From Pseudomonadota bacterium (GTDB lineage Bacteria; Desulfobacterota; Desulfovibrionia; Desulfovibrionales; Desulfovibrionaceae), in contig JAHIUD010000006.1 of assembly GCA_018817515.1 (NCBI GenBank), forward strand, positions 1 through 48,822: DNA of 48,822 nt, written 5' to 3'. This document shows, piece after piece, positions 27,183 through 38,836 of this stretch. A program made the position numbers and the translations under genes. Position 1 is the first letter of the stretch, and each line of letters begins with the position of its first letter. The notes beneath the pieces were generated by a model. It worked only from the letters and a program-made list of their open reading frames with translations, did no database searches and was not told the origin of the DNA.

Positions 27183-29576
27183 TCAGAGCATGTTCACCGG
27201 ATCCAGGTCCAGCTCCATGCGAAAGGCCTCGGGCTTGATCTCCGGGCGCGACAACGCGACATAAAGCGAACGGATGGGCTGCCAGTCGGCGCATTTGAGC
27301 AGGCAGTTGAAGCGCTTGCGGCCTCGCAGCTGGGCCATGGGCGCGGGCGCGGGACCCAGCACGTCCACGCCCAGCGGCTTGGCGGTTTCGCGCAGGGCCT
27401 TGGCAAAGGCCTGCATGGCCTGCACCAGATGCTCCTGGCCCGCCGGACAGGAGAGGCGCAGCAGGGCCAGCTTGGTGAAGGGCGGGTAGCGGAAGCGCTG
27501 GCGGCTGGCGATCTCCCGGTTGTAGAAGCCCTGGTAGTCGGCCCGCAGCACGAAGTCCCAGAAGGGATGCGCCGGATTTCTCGTCTGCACCAGCACACGC
27601 CCGGGCTTGTCGCCGCGCCCGGCCCGGCCCGAGACCTGGACCAGCAGCTGGTAGGTGCGCTCCGCCGCGCGGTAGTCCGGCAGGTACAGGCCCATGTCCG
27701 CGTTGGCCACGACCACCAGGGTCACGCCAGGAAAGTGGTGCCCCTTGCTGAGCATCTGGGTGCCCACGAGCACCTGGGCCTCGCCCTCGCGGAAGCGGCG
27801 CAGGATCTCCTCCAGGCGCTCCTGCCGACGCGCGCTGTCGCGGTCCATGCGCAGCACCGAGACCTCGTGCCCCAGGGTGCGCAGGAAATATTCCTCCAGG
27901 CGCTCCGTGCCCTCGCCCATGGGCACGAAGGTCACGCCGCCGCACTTGCCGCAGGGGATGGGGTACGGGTAGGTCAGGCCGCAGTAGTGGCAGACCAGGC
28001 GCTCGCGCAGCTTGTGGTAGGTCAGGCCCACCTGGCAGTCCGGGCACTGGACCACCTCCTCGCAGGCCATGCAGTACATCACCGGGGCATAGCCGCGCCG
28101 GTTGAGCATGACGATGACCTGGTCGCCCGCGTCGAGCGTGGTCTGGATGGCCTCAAGAGTCTCCGGGGCAAAGGGCTCGTCCGGGTTCTTCAGCCCCGCG
28201 ATGTCCACCAGCCGGACCTCGGGCATGGCCCGGCTGCCCACGCGGGTGCCCAGGGTCTGCACCGGCAGCTGGCCGCTTTGCCCGGCGTGGAAGGTCTTGA
28301 CGTCCGGCGTGGCCGAGCCCAGCACCAGCAGCCCCCCGGAGCGCTGGATGCGCGAATAGGCCAGCTCCTTGGCGTGGTACGGCAGCCGCTCCTCCTGCTT
28401 GTAGGACTCGTCGTGCTCCTCATCGAGCACCACAAGCCCCAGGTCGCGGATGGGCAGAAACAGGGCCGAGCGCGTGCCCACAACGAGCACCGGACCCTTG
28501 GCCGAGGCTATGTGCGAGAATGTCTGCTCGCGGCGGCTCGGGCTCTGGTAACCGTGGGAAAAATACGCCTCGGCATTCGGCAAGGCCGCCTTGGCCTGTC
28601 GCCACAAATGGCAGGCCAGGGCCACTTCCGGGGCCAGCAACAGGGCCGAGCGCCCCGATTCCAGGCAGCGCCGGGCCAGCTCAAGGTATACGTGGGTCTT
28701 GCCGCTGCCCGTAACCCCGTGCATCAGCGCCATGCGCGCCGAGGAGGACTCCAGGGCTGGCAAAAGGTCATCCAGCGCGGCCTGCTGCTCCGGCGTTGCG
28801 GAAAGCGCGCTGGCCTGTTCCCCCGGTTCGAGCTCGCCCGGCAGGGGCACGCAGGCCGGGATCTCGTCCGGATTGTCGGTGGTGTCCAGCGGTTCGCCCA
28901 GGCGCACGATGCCCGCCGTGGCCAGACGCTTCATGGCCAGGATGCCGGAATCGCCGAAGACCGCACGCACGGCCCCGAGGCTCATGGCCCCGGCGTCGAA
29001 CAGGCGCTCGAGCAGGCGGATCTGGTTGACGGCGTTGGGCCGCACGGCCCAGGGCGGGTCCTTGGCCAGCATGACGAAGAGTTCCTCGTCGCGCCTGCGC
29101 GGGGTCAGGCGCACGCGCATGCGGCCCTCGGACCAGAGCCCGGCCAGGACGGCCAGGCGCTCCGGCGGCAGCCCTTGCAGGGTCTTGGGGGTCAGGGTGG
29201 CCGGGAAATCGGGGTGCTCCACCGAAAAGGACGCGCTGGAGGTGCGCAGGCCGCGCGGCAGGATCAGCTCCAGCACCCGGCCGGGGTGCGCCATGTGCCG
29301 GGTGGAGAGCTCGCGCACCAGGTCAAGCGTGCCGGGGTCGAGCACGGGCTCGTGCTCCAGCGGCCAGACCAGCGGCTTCAAATCCACTCCCTCAGGCGGG
29401 GCCTTGGTGGGCTCCTGCAAGATGCCGACGCGCAGGCCGCGCCCCAGGGGCGCCAGCACGCGCAGGCCGGGCTGCGGCTCCGGGAACCAGGCCGGGCACA
29501 GGTAAGTGAGGGCCGCGTAAGGCGGACTGGCCAACCAGACCTGCCAGGCCTGCCAGGCCTGCCGCGCTAGGCTCAT
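27183..29576 (-). CDS. priA: primosomal replication restart helicase PriA
   Basis: 797-residue superfamily 2 DNA helicase that reloads the replisome at repaired forks. It has an N-terminal fork-binding domain; Walker A GVTGSGKTHVYLEL; the Asp-Glu-Glu-His box in VVLDEEHDESYKQ; and a zinc-binding insert with repeated Cys-x-x-Cys (YCMACEEVVQCPDC, CHYCGLTYPYPIPCGKCGG). Helicase motifs V/VI include VGTQMLSKGHHFPG and QVSGRAGRGDKPG. The ATG at 29576 follows AGGTGGG. It lies 43 bp after galU, across an 11-bp tandem repeat. Confidence 0.96.
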   Translation of the reverse strand: MSLARQAWQAWQVWLASPPYAALTYLCPAWFPEPQPGLRVLAPLGRGLRVGILQEPTKAPPEGVDLKPLVWPLEHEPVLDPGTLDLVRELSTRHMAHPGRVLELILPRGLRTSSASFSVEHPDFPATLTPKTLQGLPPERLAVLAGLWSEGRMRVRLTPRRRDEELFVMLAKDPPWAVRPNAVNQIRLLERLFDAGAMSLGAVRAVFGDSGILAMKRLATAGIVRLGEPLDTTDNPDEIPACVPLPGELEPGEQASALSATPEQQAALDDLLPALESSSARMALMHGVTGSGKTHVYLELARRCLESGRSALLLAPEVALACHLWRQAKAALPNAEAYFSHGYQSPSRREQTFSHIASAKGPVLVVGTRSALFLPIRDLGLVVLDEEHDESYKQEERLPYHAKELAYSRIQRSGGLLVLGSATPDVKTFHAGQSGQLPVQTLGTRVGSRAMPEVRLVDIAGLKNPDEPFAPETLEAIQTTLDAGDQVIVMLNRRGYAPVMYCMACEEVVQCPDCQVGLTYHKLRERLVCHYCGLTYPYPIPCGKCGGVTFVPMGEGTERLEEYFLRTLGHEVSVLRMDRDSARRQERLEEILRRFREGEAQVLVGTQMLSKGHHFPGVTLVVVANADMGLYLPDYRAAERTYQLLVQVSGRAGRGDKPGRVLVQTRNPAHPFWDFVLRADYQGFYNREIASRQRFRYPPFTKLALLRLSCPAGQEHLVQAMQAFAKALRETAKPLGVDVLGPAPAPMAQLRGRKRFNCLLKCADWQPIRSLYVALSRPEIKPEAFRMELDLDPVNML

Positions 29577-29598
29577 GTACGTCCCACCTTGAAAGTCC

Positions 29599-29620
29599 CG
29601 AGGGGACCCCGAGGGGACCC
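29599..29620. repeat. perfect 11-bp tandem duplication between galU and priA
   Basis: CGAGGGGACCC occurs at 29599-29609 and again at 29610-29620. The second copy touches the galU stop codon. With the preceding GTCCC the copies can also form short GTCCC/GGGAC hairpins just before the priA ribosome-binding site. Confidence 0.9.
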
Positions 29621-30495
29621 TACTTGCCCTTGCAGGGAACGAGCTCCTGGATGCGGTGCACGAGGTCGTCGTGCAGGTCCTCGTCGTGCAGGGCAAAGTA
29701 GATGTTGGCCGTGAGGTATTCCACCCAATCCCCGGCGTCGAAGCGCTGCCCGCGCAGCTTCACAGCCAGCAGACGGTTCTCGTTGGCCAGGCCCTGCAGC
29801 GCGTCTGTGAGCTGCAGCTCGCCGCCAACGCCGGGTTCGAGCTTCTCCAGGTACTTGAAGATCTCCGGCACCAGGACGTAGCGGCCCACGATGGCCAGGC
29901 GCGAGGGCGCAGTGCCCAGGGCGGGCTTCTCCACGAGGTTGCGCACGCGGAACACGCCGGGCATGAACTCCTCGCCCTGGATGATGCCGTAGCGGTCGAC
30001 CTTGTTCTCAGGTACCTCGATGACGCCGACCACGGCCATGTTCTCGGTCTTGGCCACGTCGAGCAGCTGCTGGATGCCAGGATCCTTGCCGAACATGAGG
30101 TCGTCGCCGACCATGACGGCGAAGGGCTCGTCCTTGCAGACCTCGCGCGCGCAGAGCACTGCGTGGCCCAGCCCCAACTGGACCTTCTGGCGCACGGAAA
30201 TGATGTTGACCATCTCGGCCACGGCGCGGATTTCCTGCAAAAGCGCGGTCTTGCCCTTGCGCTCCAGCAGGTTCTCCAGGGTCAGGTTGTGGTCGAAATG
30301 GTCCTCGATGATGGTCTTGGTCTGGCTGGTGACCAGCACCACAGTGTCGATGCCCGCGGCCTGGGCCTCCTCGACGACGTACTGGACCACCGGCTTCTTG
30401 AAGATGGGCAGCATCTCCTTGGGGATGTTCTTCGTCGCCGGAAGCGAACGGGTACCCCAGCCTGCAACGGGAATGACGACCTTGCGCACGTCCAT
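29620..30495 (-). CDS. galU: UTP--glucose-1-phosphate uridylyltransferase
   Basis: 291-residue nucleotidyltransferase making UDP-glucose for cell-surface polysaccharides. N-terminal nucleotide-binding motif PVAGWGTRSLPATKNIPKEM is complete, with the active-site lysine region VEKPALG and the length expected of bacterial GalU. The start at 30495 follows AGGAGGAAGCCC. It is 37 bp after glmM on the same strand. UDP-glucose and GlmM's glucosamine-1-phosphate are both envelope precursors, so the pairing is logical. Confidence 0.96.
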   Translation of the reverse strand: MDVRKVVIPVAGWGTRSLPATKNIPKEMLPIFKKPVVQYVVEEAQAAGIDTVVLVTSQTKTIIEDHFDHNLTLENLLERKGKTALLQEIRAVAEMVNIISVRQKVQLGLGHAVLCAREVCKDEPFAVMVGDDLMFGKDPGIQQLLDVAKTENMAVVGVIEVPENKVDRYGIIQGEEFMPGVFRVRNLVEKPALGTAPSRLAIVGRYVLVPEIFKYLEKLEPGVGGELQLTDALQGLANENRLLAVKLRGQRFDAGDWVEYLTANIYFALHDEDLHDDLVHRIQELVPCKGK

Positions 30496-30532
30496 GGGCT
30501 TCCTCCTCAGGTCTTGATGCCGCTGCCCACGC

Positions 30533-31885
30533 CTAGCGCAGGGAGCTCTCCAAAACAGCCGCGATGTCGGCGGCATACTGCTCCACACGGGAAATATCCT
30601 CGCCCTCGACCATGACCCGGGCCTTGGGCTCGGTGCCGGAATAGCGCAGGAGCACACGGCCCCGCCCGGCGAGCTCGGCCTCGACAGCGGACACGGCGCG
30701 GCCCACCTCGGGCAGGTCCTCAAAGGGCACCTTGCGCGAGAGCATCACGTTGACCATGACCTGCGGGAAGGGCTCGATGAGGTGCGCCAGAAGCGAAAGG
30801 GGCAGGTTCCGCTGGCACATGATGCGCAGCAGTTGCAAAGCCGCGAGCGTGCCATCACCAGTCGTCGAGTGCTCCATGAAGATGAGGTGCCCGGACTGCT
30901 CGCCGCCGAGCATGGCGCCCTCGCGGCGCATGGCCTCCACCACGTAGCGGTCGCCCACGGGGGTGCGCAAAAGCTGCCCGCCCTGGTCCTTCATGAACAT
31001 TTCAAGGGCCATGTTGCTCATGACCGTGGCCACCAGGGTGCCGCCGGGCAGCGCATCGCGCCCCAGCATGTCCTGGGCGCACAGGGCCATGATCTGGTCG
31101 CCGTCGAGCACCTTGCCCTGCTCGTCCACCACGATGAGCCGGTCGGCGTCGCCATCCAGCGCCAGGCCGATGTCCGCTCCGACCTCGCGCACCTTGGCCG
31201 CCACGACCTCCGGGTACAGCGAGCCGCAGCCCTCGTTGATGTTCACGCCGTTGGGCGAGACGCCGATGCTGACGACCTCGGCCCCCAGCTCCTCGAAGAC
31301 CAGCGCAGCGCCGCCATAGGCCGCGCCGTGGGCGCAATCGAGCACGATCTTCAGCCCGTTCAAGTTCAGTTCGCGCGGGAAGGTGTTCTTCAGGTACACG
31401 ATGTAGCGGCCCCAGCTGTCGACCATGCGCTTGGCGCGGCCCACGCGGTCAGGCGCGGGGAAGATCCAGGGCGGGTCCGTCGCCAGGGTCAGCTCGGCGA
31501 TCTCGGTCTCCAGCTCGTCGGCCAGCTTGAAGCCGTTGCTGTCGAAGAACTTGATGCCGTTGTCGTGAAAGGGGTTGTGCGAGGCCGAGATGACCACGCC
31601 CAGGTCCGCGCGCATGTTCCGCGTGAGGAAACTGATGGCCGGGGTGGGCATGGGGCCCACCAGATACACGTCCAGGCCGATGGAACACAGCCCAGAGGTC
31701 AGCGCCGTCTCGAAGACATAGCCCGAAAGCCGGGTGTCCTTGCCGATGATGACCTTGTGCTTGCGTCCGCTGTTGCGGAACTTTTGCCCCACGGCCATGC
31801 CCAGCTTGAGGGCGATGTCCGGGGTCATGGGATATTCGTTCACCCGGCCTCGCAGGCCATCGGTGCCAAACAACTTGTCGCGCAT
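30533..31885 (-). CDS. glmM: phosphoglucosamine mutase
   Basis: 450-residue mutase converting glucosamine-6-phosphate to glucosamine-1-phosphate for peptidoglycan and lipopolysaccharide. Start [18 protein letters not shown], catalytic phosphoserine in [14 protein letters not shown] (Ser102), metal loop [10 protein letters not shown] and sugar loop [10 protein letters not shown] are all present. The ATG at 31885 follows GGGAGAG; an in-frame TTG two codons earlier is less likely. cdaA, cdaR and glmM in this order is the standard cyclic-di-AMP cluster. A CGGGCC/GGCCCG hairpin at 31957-31973 lies in the 112-bp gap before the gene, but has no T-run. Confidence 0.96.
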   Translation of the reverse strand: MRDKLFGTDGLRGRVNEYPMTPDIALKLGMAVGQKFRNSGRKHKVIIGKDTRLSGYVFETALTSGLCSIGLDVYLVGPMPTPAISFLTRNMRADLGVVISASHNPFHDNGIKFFDSNGFKLADELETEIAELTLATDPPWIFPAPDRVGRAKRMVDSWGRYIVYLKNTFPRELNLNGLKIVLDCAHGAAYGGAALVFEELGAEVVSIGVSPNGVNINEGCGSLYPEVVAAKVREVGADIGLALDGDADRLIVVDEQGKVLDGDQIMALCAQDMLGRDALPGGTLVATVMSNMALEMFMKDQGGQLLRTPVGDRYVVEAMRREGAMLGGEQSGHLIFMEHSTTGDGTLAALQLLRIMCQRNLPLSLLAHLIEPFPQVMVNVMLSRKVPFEDLPEVGRAVSAVEAELAGRGRVLLRYSGTEPKARVMVEGEDISRVEQYAADIAAVLESSLR

Positions 31886-31997
31886 GCTCAACTCTCTCCC
31901 GATGCATAGGGCCAGGATCGCCCTGGCGGATCACATTTGTTGCGTATCGTAAGGTTCGGGCCGCGTCGGCCCGCTAATTCCGAATGGCGTCAGCCCT

Positions 31998-32906
31998 CTA
32001 GTTCCGAATGACGACCGTCACGTTCTCGCCCTTGGTGGACACCACGCGAACACCCTCCGGGGCCTCCACCTCGTAGTGCAGGGCGTGGCGTCCGGCCTTC
32101 AGCCCGCCCGGCACCTTCACCTGGGCAGCAAGCCCGGGGATGGGCCGCCCGGCCTCGGCCTCGCGCACCAGGAACAACGGAGCCTCCACCTGCACGCGCA
32201 CGGTCTTCACGGAAGACTGCGCCGTGGTGCCGAGCGTGGTGCTCAAGAGCACGGGCACCGGCACCCACACGGTCTTGACCTCAGGGCCGAAGCGCAAGGT
32301 CATCTTCACCTGGCCCGGATTGGCTTCCACACCCTCGGCCAGCTTGATGGGCACATCGTCGGTCCAGGTGGCCGGGGGGTCCTCGAAATCGTTCTGCAGC
32401 AGCACGCGAACCTGGGTCATGGACCGCACCTGCCGCTCGGCCCCGCGCACCTCGACCATGGCGGGCACGGTATTGATCTCCAGCAGGCGGTAGTCCTTGG
32501 GGATGGTGCCGCGCCACTCCGCCGCAACAGGCAGCTCCTTCTTGGCCAGGCGGTCCACGGAGAGGATGAGCCGCGAGGGCTTCACCTCCACCACCTCGTA
32601 GGCCATGGACAGGGGGATGCGCTCGCGGTCGATGTCGACCAGGTTCTCGCCGACCTTGAGCTTGCTCACGTCCAGGGAATAGGTCCACTTGCGGCGGTCC
32701 AGCGAACGCACCAGGCCCTTTGGCCCGCGCACGCGCACCTCGATCTTGCTGATGAGGCCCTTGCGGATGATGAGACCCTCCGGGGCGTTTGCCATCTCCA
32801 CGCTCATGTCCACCCAGGCCTCGACCTTTTCCCGGCCGGTGAGCAGGTACCAGGTGAGGATGGCCAGGGCCAGCGCGATGCCGATGTCTTTCCAGTTCTT
32901 GATCAT
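31998..32906 (-). CDS. cdaR: YbbR-domain membrane protein CdaR
   Basis: 302-residue protein with one N-terminal membrane anchor (DIGIALALAILTWYLL, about residues 6-21) and three or more YbbR repeats outside the membrane, seen as recurring strands such as VEVRGPKGLVRSLD-like segments. CdaR binds CdaA and tunes its diadenylate cyclase activity. The ATG at 32906 is 2 bp after the cdaA stop codon, so the genes are coupled. Sequence conservation of YbbR repeats is low, so the assignment leans on topology and on position between cdaA and glmM. Confidence 0.9.
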   Translation of the reverse strand: MIKNWKDIGIALALAILTWYLLTGREKVEAWVDMSVEMANAPEGLIIRKGLISKIEVRVRGPKGLVRSLDRRKWTYSLDVSKLKVGENLVDIDRERIPLSMAYEVVEVKPSRLILSVDRLAKKELPVAAEWRGTIPKDYRLLEINTVPAMVEVRGAERQVRSMTQVRVLLQNDFEDPPATWTDDVPIKLAEGVEANPGQVKMTLRFGPEVKTVWVPVPVLLSTTLGTTAQSSVKTVRVQVEAPLFLVREAEAGRPIPGLAAQVKVPGGLKAGRHALHYEVEAPEGVRVVSTKGENVTVVIRN

Positions 32907-32908
32907 GG

Positions 32909-33658
32909 CTAGCGTTCCAGGGCGTTTTTGATGACCCGGCGCAGGCGCTGGTCGTTCAGTGAGGTGGTGAGCCGTCCGCTCATGGCGATGGACACTGTGC
33001 CGCGCTCCTCGGAGACCACGATGGAGAGGGCGTCGGACTCCTCGCTGATGCCCAAGGCCGCGCGGTGGCGCGTGCCGAAAAGGCTCTGGGCCTTGAGCTT
33101 GGAGGACAGGGGCAGGATGCACCCGGCGGCGGCGATGCGCCCCCGGCGGATGATGACGGCACCGTCGTGCAGCGGGGTGTCGACCTGGAAGATGGTGGTC
33201 AGCAGCGAACCGGTGACCACGGCGTCCAGCGGCACGCCGCGCTCGATGACATCGCCCAGGGGCACGTGGCGCTCCAGGACGATGAGCGCGCCCACATTGC
33301 CCTTGGCCAGGGTCATGACGGCCTGGGCGATCTCGTCCACCACGGCGTCGGCCAGTTGCGGTTTCTTGAAGAACCGCCCGGCGCCCATCTGGGCCAGGGC
33401 CCGGCGCAGGTCGCCCTGGAAGAGGATGATGATGATGAGCACGATGGAGCCGAGGAAATTCGTGAGCAGCCAGTTGAGCGAGTACAAGCCGAGTTCGCTG
33501 GAGAGGTAGTAGACCAGGAGCACCAGCACCAGGCCGTAGATGACGGCCACGGCGCGGGTGCCGCGAACAAGATGGATGATGTAGGCGTAAATGACGGCCA
33601 CAAGCAGGATGTCCAGGGCCTCCCGCCAGGCGATGTTCAGGCTGATGAGATACTCCAT
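32909..33658 (-). CDS. cdaA: membrane diadenylate cyclase CdaA
   Basis: 249-residue enzyme making cyclic di-AMP from two ATP. Three membrane helices fill residues about 15-80 and a DAC domain follows. The two catalytic signatures are intact: Asp-Gly-Ala in TPLHDGAVII (165-167) and Arg-His-Arg in FGTRHRAALG (197-199). AGAAGGGGACG precedes the ATG at 33658. It is in the ftsH-folP-cdaA-cdaR-glmM order. Cyclic di-AMP controls potassium, osmotic balance and cell-wall homeostasis; the targets in this organism cannot be read from the window. Confidence 0.96.
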   Translation of the reverse strand: MEYLISLNIAWREALDILLVAVIYAYIIHLVRGTRAVAVIYGLVLVLLVYYLSSELGLYSLNWLLTNFLGSIVLIIIILFQGDLRRALAQMGAGRFFKKPQLADAVVDEIAQAVMTLAKGNVGALIVLERHVPLGDVIERGVPLDAVVTGSLLTTIFQVDTPLHDGAVIIRRGRIAAAGCILPLSSKLKAQSLFGTRHRAALGISEESDALSIVVSEERGTVSIAMSGRLTTSLNDQRLRRVIKNALER

Positions 33659-33684
33659 CGTCCCCTTCTTTTCAGTCCGTCAGC

Positions 33685-34574
33685 TCATGCGCCTTGACTC
33701 TGCCAAGTGCCACTTTCAGGAGTGATCGCCGTGGCGATGACGCCCGCCTGGTGGGCGCTGGCCACCTCGTGCACCCGGTGGACCAGGACCCCGCGCGCCA
33801 CCAGCAGCCCCGTGGCCACGGCCGTGGCGTTCTGGCGCTGGCCGGGGGCAAGGCCCAGAAGCTGTCCCCAGAGGCTCTTGTTGGACAGCCCCACAAAGAG
33901 CGGCCGCCCCAATGCGCCGAAACGCTCCAGACCACGCAGGATGGCCAGATTGTGTTCCAACAATTTGCCGAAACCAATGCCCGGGTCAAGCACGATGCTG
34001 GCCTCGGGCAGCCCGGCCTTGGTCAGCGCGCTCAGGCGCTGCTCGAAAAAGTCCATGATCTCGCCCACGACATCCGTGTAGCGGGGGTCCTGCTGCATGG
34101 TGCCCGGGCGGCCCAGGCTGTGCATCAAAACATAGCCGGGCTTGTGCTGGGCCAGCACATCCAGCAGTTCCGGGTCAAAGCGGCAGGCCGAAATGTCGTT
34201 GACGATAAAGGCCCCGGCGCCGAGGGCCGCCACGGCCACGCGGGCCTTGTAGGTGTCTACGCTCAGCGTGGGGGATTCGCCCTTGTCCGGGTCAGACAGG
34301 CCCGCCAGCGCTTCAATCACCGGGACGACCCTGGCCAGCTCGTCGGCCTCGGTTACGGGCGCGGCGCCGGGCCGGGTGCTCTCGCCGCCGACGTCCAGGA
34401 TGTGCGCGCCGGCTTGCACCAACTCGCGGCCCTGGGCGAGGGCGGCCTGCGGATCCAGAAAACGCCCGCCGTCAAAGAACGAGTCCGGCGTGACGTTGAC
34501 GATGCCGGCCACAAGAAAAGGGGCAGGGCCAAGCACCCTGCCCCCGGACACATGCCATGTGTTCCCGCCGATCA

Positions 34575-34575
<1 letters not shown>
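33685..34575 (-). CDS. folP: dihydropteroate synthase
   Basis: 296-residue TIM-barrel enzyme joining p-aminobenzoate to the pterin pyrophosphate in folate synthesis. Signatures VNVTPDSFFDGG and ILDVGGESTRPGA are complete, and the barrel carries the SVDTYKARVA, NDISACRFD and IVLDPGIGFGK segments. The start is GTG at 34575, whose first base is the last base of the ftsH stop (TAGTG), so translation is strongly coupled. It is the sulfonamide target enzyme; no obvious resistance-type insertion is seen. Confidence 0.96.
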
Positions 34576-36596
<2,021 letters not shown>

Positions 36597-36745
36597 GCGG
36601 AGATCCTCCGGTAACGGGCAGGCACGTTCTGGGCCGCTGGGTTATGGTTGAGCGGGGAGACAATCCCCGGCGCGGCCCCTTCAATGAATGCCAAGATAAG
36701 GCATACTCCTGAAAAAGCAAGTGCTGGCCAGGGCCGTTCGGAACT

Positions 36746-36830
36746 TGTCGCACCAAGCTAAATATCCACCACGTATTCGGGTTGAATTGTCGGATTGCTG
36801 ACAGTTCTTGTCGGATTCTTCGTGCATGTT
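36746..36830 (+). promoter_or_regulatory. candidate CooA-controlled cooS promoter: palindrome plus phased half-sites
   Basis: A near-palindrome at 36788-36803 reads TGTCG, six bases, TGACA, and fits the TGTCR-N6-YGACA type of site known for CooA. TGTCG also occurs at 36746 and 36809, that is 42 bp upstream and 21 bp downstream of the palindrome start, so all three are on the same helix face. CATGTT at 36825-36830 could be the -10; that would put the palindrome centre near -41.5, the class II activator position. The regulator gene is close by at 39769. Site recognition is inferred from the consensus. Confidence 0.55.
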
Positions 36831-36889
36831 CCCTGAAACAATGGCGGCTGCCGCAGACGTTCGCAACCGCACAACTGGAGGTCATGCAT

Positions 36890-38785
36890 ATGTCGAAGGA
36901 ACGTAAGGTAAGAGACATCGCGGACTTGTCAATCTGGGAAGATGCCCGGCACATGATCGCCAAGGCCAAGGAGGAAGGCATCCAGACCGCCTGGGACCGG
37001 CTGGACACCCAGACCCCCCACTGCAACTTCTGCGAGCTGGGCACCACCTGCCGCAACTGCACCATGGGCCCCTGCCGCATCACCTCAAGGCCCGACGGCA
37101 AGCGCAAGCGCGGCGTCTGCGGCGCCGACGCCGACGTGGTCGTGGCCCGCAACTTCGGCCGCTTCGTGGCTGGCGGTTCGGCCGGGCATTCCGACCATGG
37201 CCGCGACCTCATCGAAGTGCTGGAGGCCATCGTCGAGGGCCGCACCACGGACTACGCCATCCGGGACGAGGCCAAGCTGCTGCGCATCTCAGCGGAGCTC
37301 GGCATCGCAACCGCAGGCCGCGCCCTGCTGGACGTGGCCCGCGACCTCATGGACGTCTGCTTCGCCGACTTCGGCAGCCGCAAACACGCGGTGTCGTTTC
37401 TGTCGCGCGTGCCGGCAAAACGCCGGGCCATCTGGGACAAGCTCGGCATCACCCCACGCGGCGTGGACCGCGAAATCGCCGAGATGATGCACCGCACCCA
37501 CATGGGCTGCGACAACGACGCCCCGAACACCATGCTGCACGCCGCGCGAACCGCCCTGTCCGACGGCTGGGGCGGCTCCATGATCGGCACCGAGCTCTCC
37601 GACATCATCTTCGGCACGCCGAGCCCGCGCATGTCCACCACCAATCTCGCCACCATCAAGAAGGAGCAGGTGAACATCCTGGTGCACGGGCACAACCCCG
37701 TGGTCTCCGAGATGATCCTGGCCGCAGCGCGCCTGCCGGAGCTGGTGGATGAGGCCAAGGCGCTTGGCGCCACGGGCATCAACGTGGTGGGCCTGTGCTG
37801 CACCGGCAATGAGCTGCTCATGCGCCAGGGCATCCCCATGGCGGGCAACCACCTCATGACCGAGCTGGCCATTCTCACCGGCGCTGTCGAGGCCATCGTG
37901 GTGGACTACCAGTGCATCATGCCGAGCCTGGTGCAGATCAGCCACTGCTACCACACCAAGTTCATCGACACCGCCCAGAAGGCGCGCTTCACCGGGGCCA
38001 TCCACTTCGACATCCATCCCGAAAACGCCCTGGTCAAGGCCAAGGAGATCGTGCGCCTGGCCGTGCAGGGCTATGCCCAGCGCAACCAGGCCCGCGTGGA
38101 CATACCCGGCGAGCCGGTGGAGATCATGACCGGGTTCAGCAACGAGGCCGTCATCGCGGCCCTGGGCGGCACCCTGACCCCGCTCATCGACGCCATCAAG
38201 GCCGGGCAGATTCGCGGCGCGGTGGGCATCGTCGGTTGCAACAACCCTAAATTCCAGCAGGACTCCATGAACGTGGGCCTGGCCAAGGAGCTCATCAAGC
38301 GCGACATCCTGGTGCTGGCCACGGGCTGCGTGACCACGGCGGCGGGCAAGGCCGGGCTGCTCATGCCGAAGGCCATCGAGATGGCCGGGCCGGGCCTCAA
38401 GGCCGTGTGCGGAGCGCTCGGCATCCCGCCGGTGCTGCACTACGGCAGCTGCGTGGACAATTCGCGCATCCTCCAGCTCTGCGCCGCCCTGGCCAATGAG
38501 CTGGGCGTGGACATCAGCGACCTGCCTGTGGGCGCTTCGTCGCCGGAATGGTATTCCGAGAAGGCGGCGGCCATCGGCCTCTACGCGGTTGCCAGCGGCA
38601 TCTACACCCACCTCGGGCACCCGCCGCACATCCTGGGCTCCAAGGTCGTCACCGACCTGGCCGTGTCCGGGCTGGAGGACCTCGTGGGCGCAACCTTCGT
38701 CATCGAGCCCGACCCGGTGAAGGCGGCGGAGCTGTTCGACATTCGCATTACGGCAAAGCGGCTGGCCCTCGGGCTTTCCGCTTAG
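36890..38785 (+). CDS. cooS: anaerobic carbon monoxide dehydrogenase catalytic subunit
   Basis: 631-residue Ni-Fe CODH oxidising CO to CO2 and passing electrons to ferredoxin. The N-terminal cysteines for clusters D and B are in HCNFCELGTTCRNCTMGPC (Cys45, 48, 54, 57, 62). C-cluster region motifs follow: VHGHNPVVSE, GLCCTGNELLMR, GCNNPK, ATGCVTTAAGKAGL and YGSCVDNSRI. The start at 36890 is chosen because GGAGG lies 8 bases before it; an ATG at 36884 is too close. No cooF or hydrogenase genes lie beside it, so this is a stand-alone CODH. A strong terminator follows it before cooC. Confidence 0.97.
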   Translation: MSKERKVRDIADLSIWEDARHMIAKAKEEGIQTAWDRLDTQTPHCNFCELGTTCRNCTMGPCRITSRPDGKRKRGVCGADADVVVARNFGRFVAGGSAGHSDHGRDLIEVLEAIVEGRTTDYAIRDEAKLLRISAELGIATAGRALLDVARDLMDVCFADFGSRKHAVSFLSRVPAKRRAIWDKLGITPRGVDREIAEMMHRTHMGCDNDAPNTMLHAARTALSDGWGGSMIGTELSDIIFGTPSPRMSTTNLATIKKEQVNILVHGHNPVVSEMILAAARLPELVDEAKALGATGINVVGLCCTGNELLMRQGIPMAGNHLMTELAILTGAVEAIVVDYQCIMPSLVQISHCYHTKFIDTAQKARFTGAIHFDIHPENALVKAKEIVRLAVQGYAQRNQARVDIPGEPVEIMTGFSNEAVIAALGGTLTPLIDAIKAGQIRGAVGIVGCNNPKFQQDSMNVGLAKELIKRDILVLATGCVTTAAGKAGLLMPKAIEMAGPGLKAVCGALGIPPVLHYGSCVDNSRILQLCAALANELGVDISDLPVGASSPEWYSEKAAAIGLYAVASGIYTHLGHPPHILGSKVVTDLAVSGLEDLVGATFVIEPDPVKAAELFDIRITAKRLALGLSA

Positions 38786-38793
38786 TCATAGAC

Positions 38794-38836
38794 GGGCCGG
38801 TCGGGAGGCCCCCCCTACCGACCGGCCCCATTTTTT
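38794..38836 (+). terminator. strong Rho-independent terminator between cooS and cooC
   Basis: Perfect 11-bp stem GGGCCGGTCGG (38794-38804) with CCGACCGGCCC (38818-38828), then a T6 run at 38831-38836. It falls 8 bp after the cooS stop and before cooC, so it would separate or dose the downstream genes. Confidence 0.9.

Noticed and set aside
27084-29570. 828-codon plus-strand open frame opposite priA
   Set aside because: priA has all helicase motifs on the minus strand; the plus-strand product has no domain and shadow-like composition.
31957-31973. CGGGCC/GGCCCG hairpin before glmM as a terminator or riboswitch
   Set aside because: Six pairs, no T-run, and genes on both sides belong to the same cluster; not enough to call a function.
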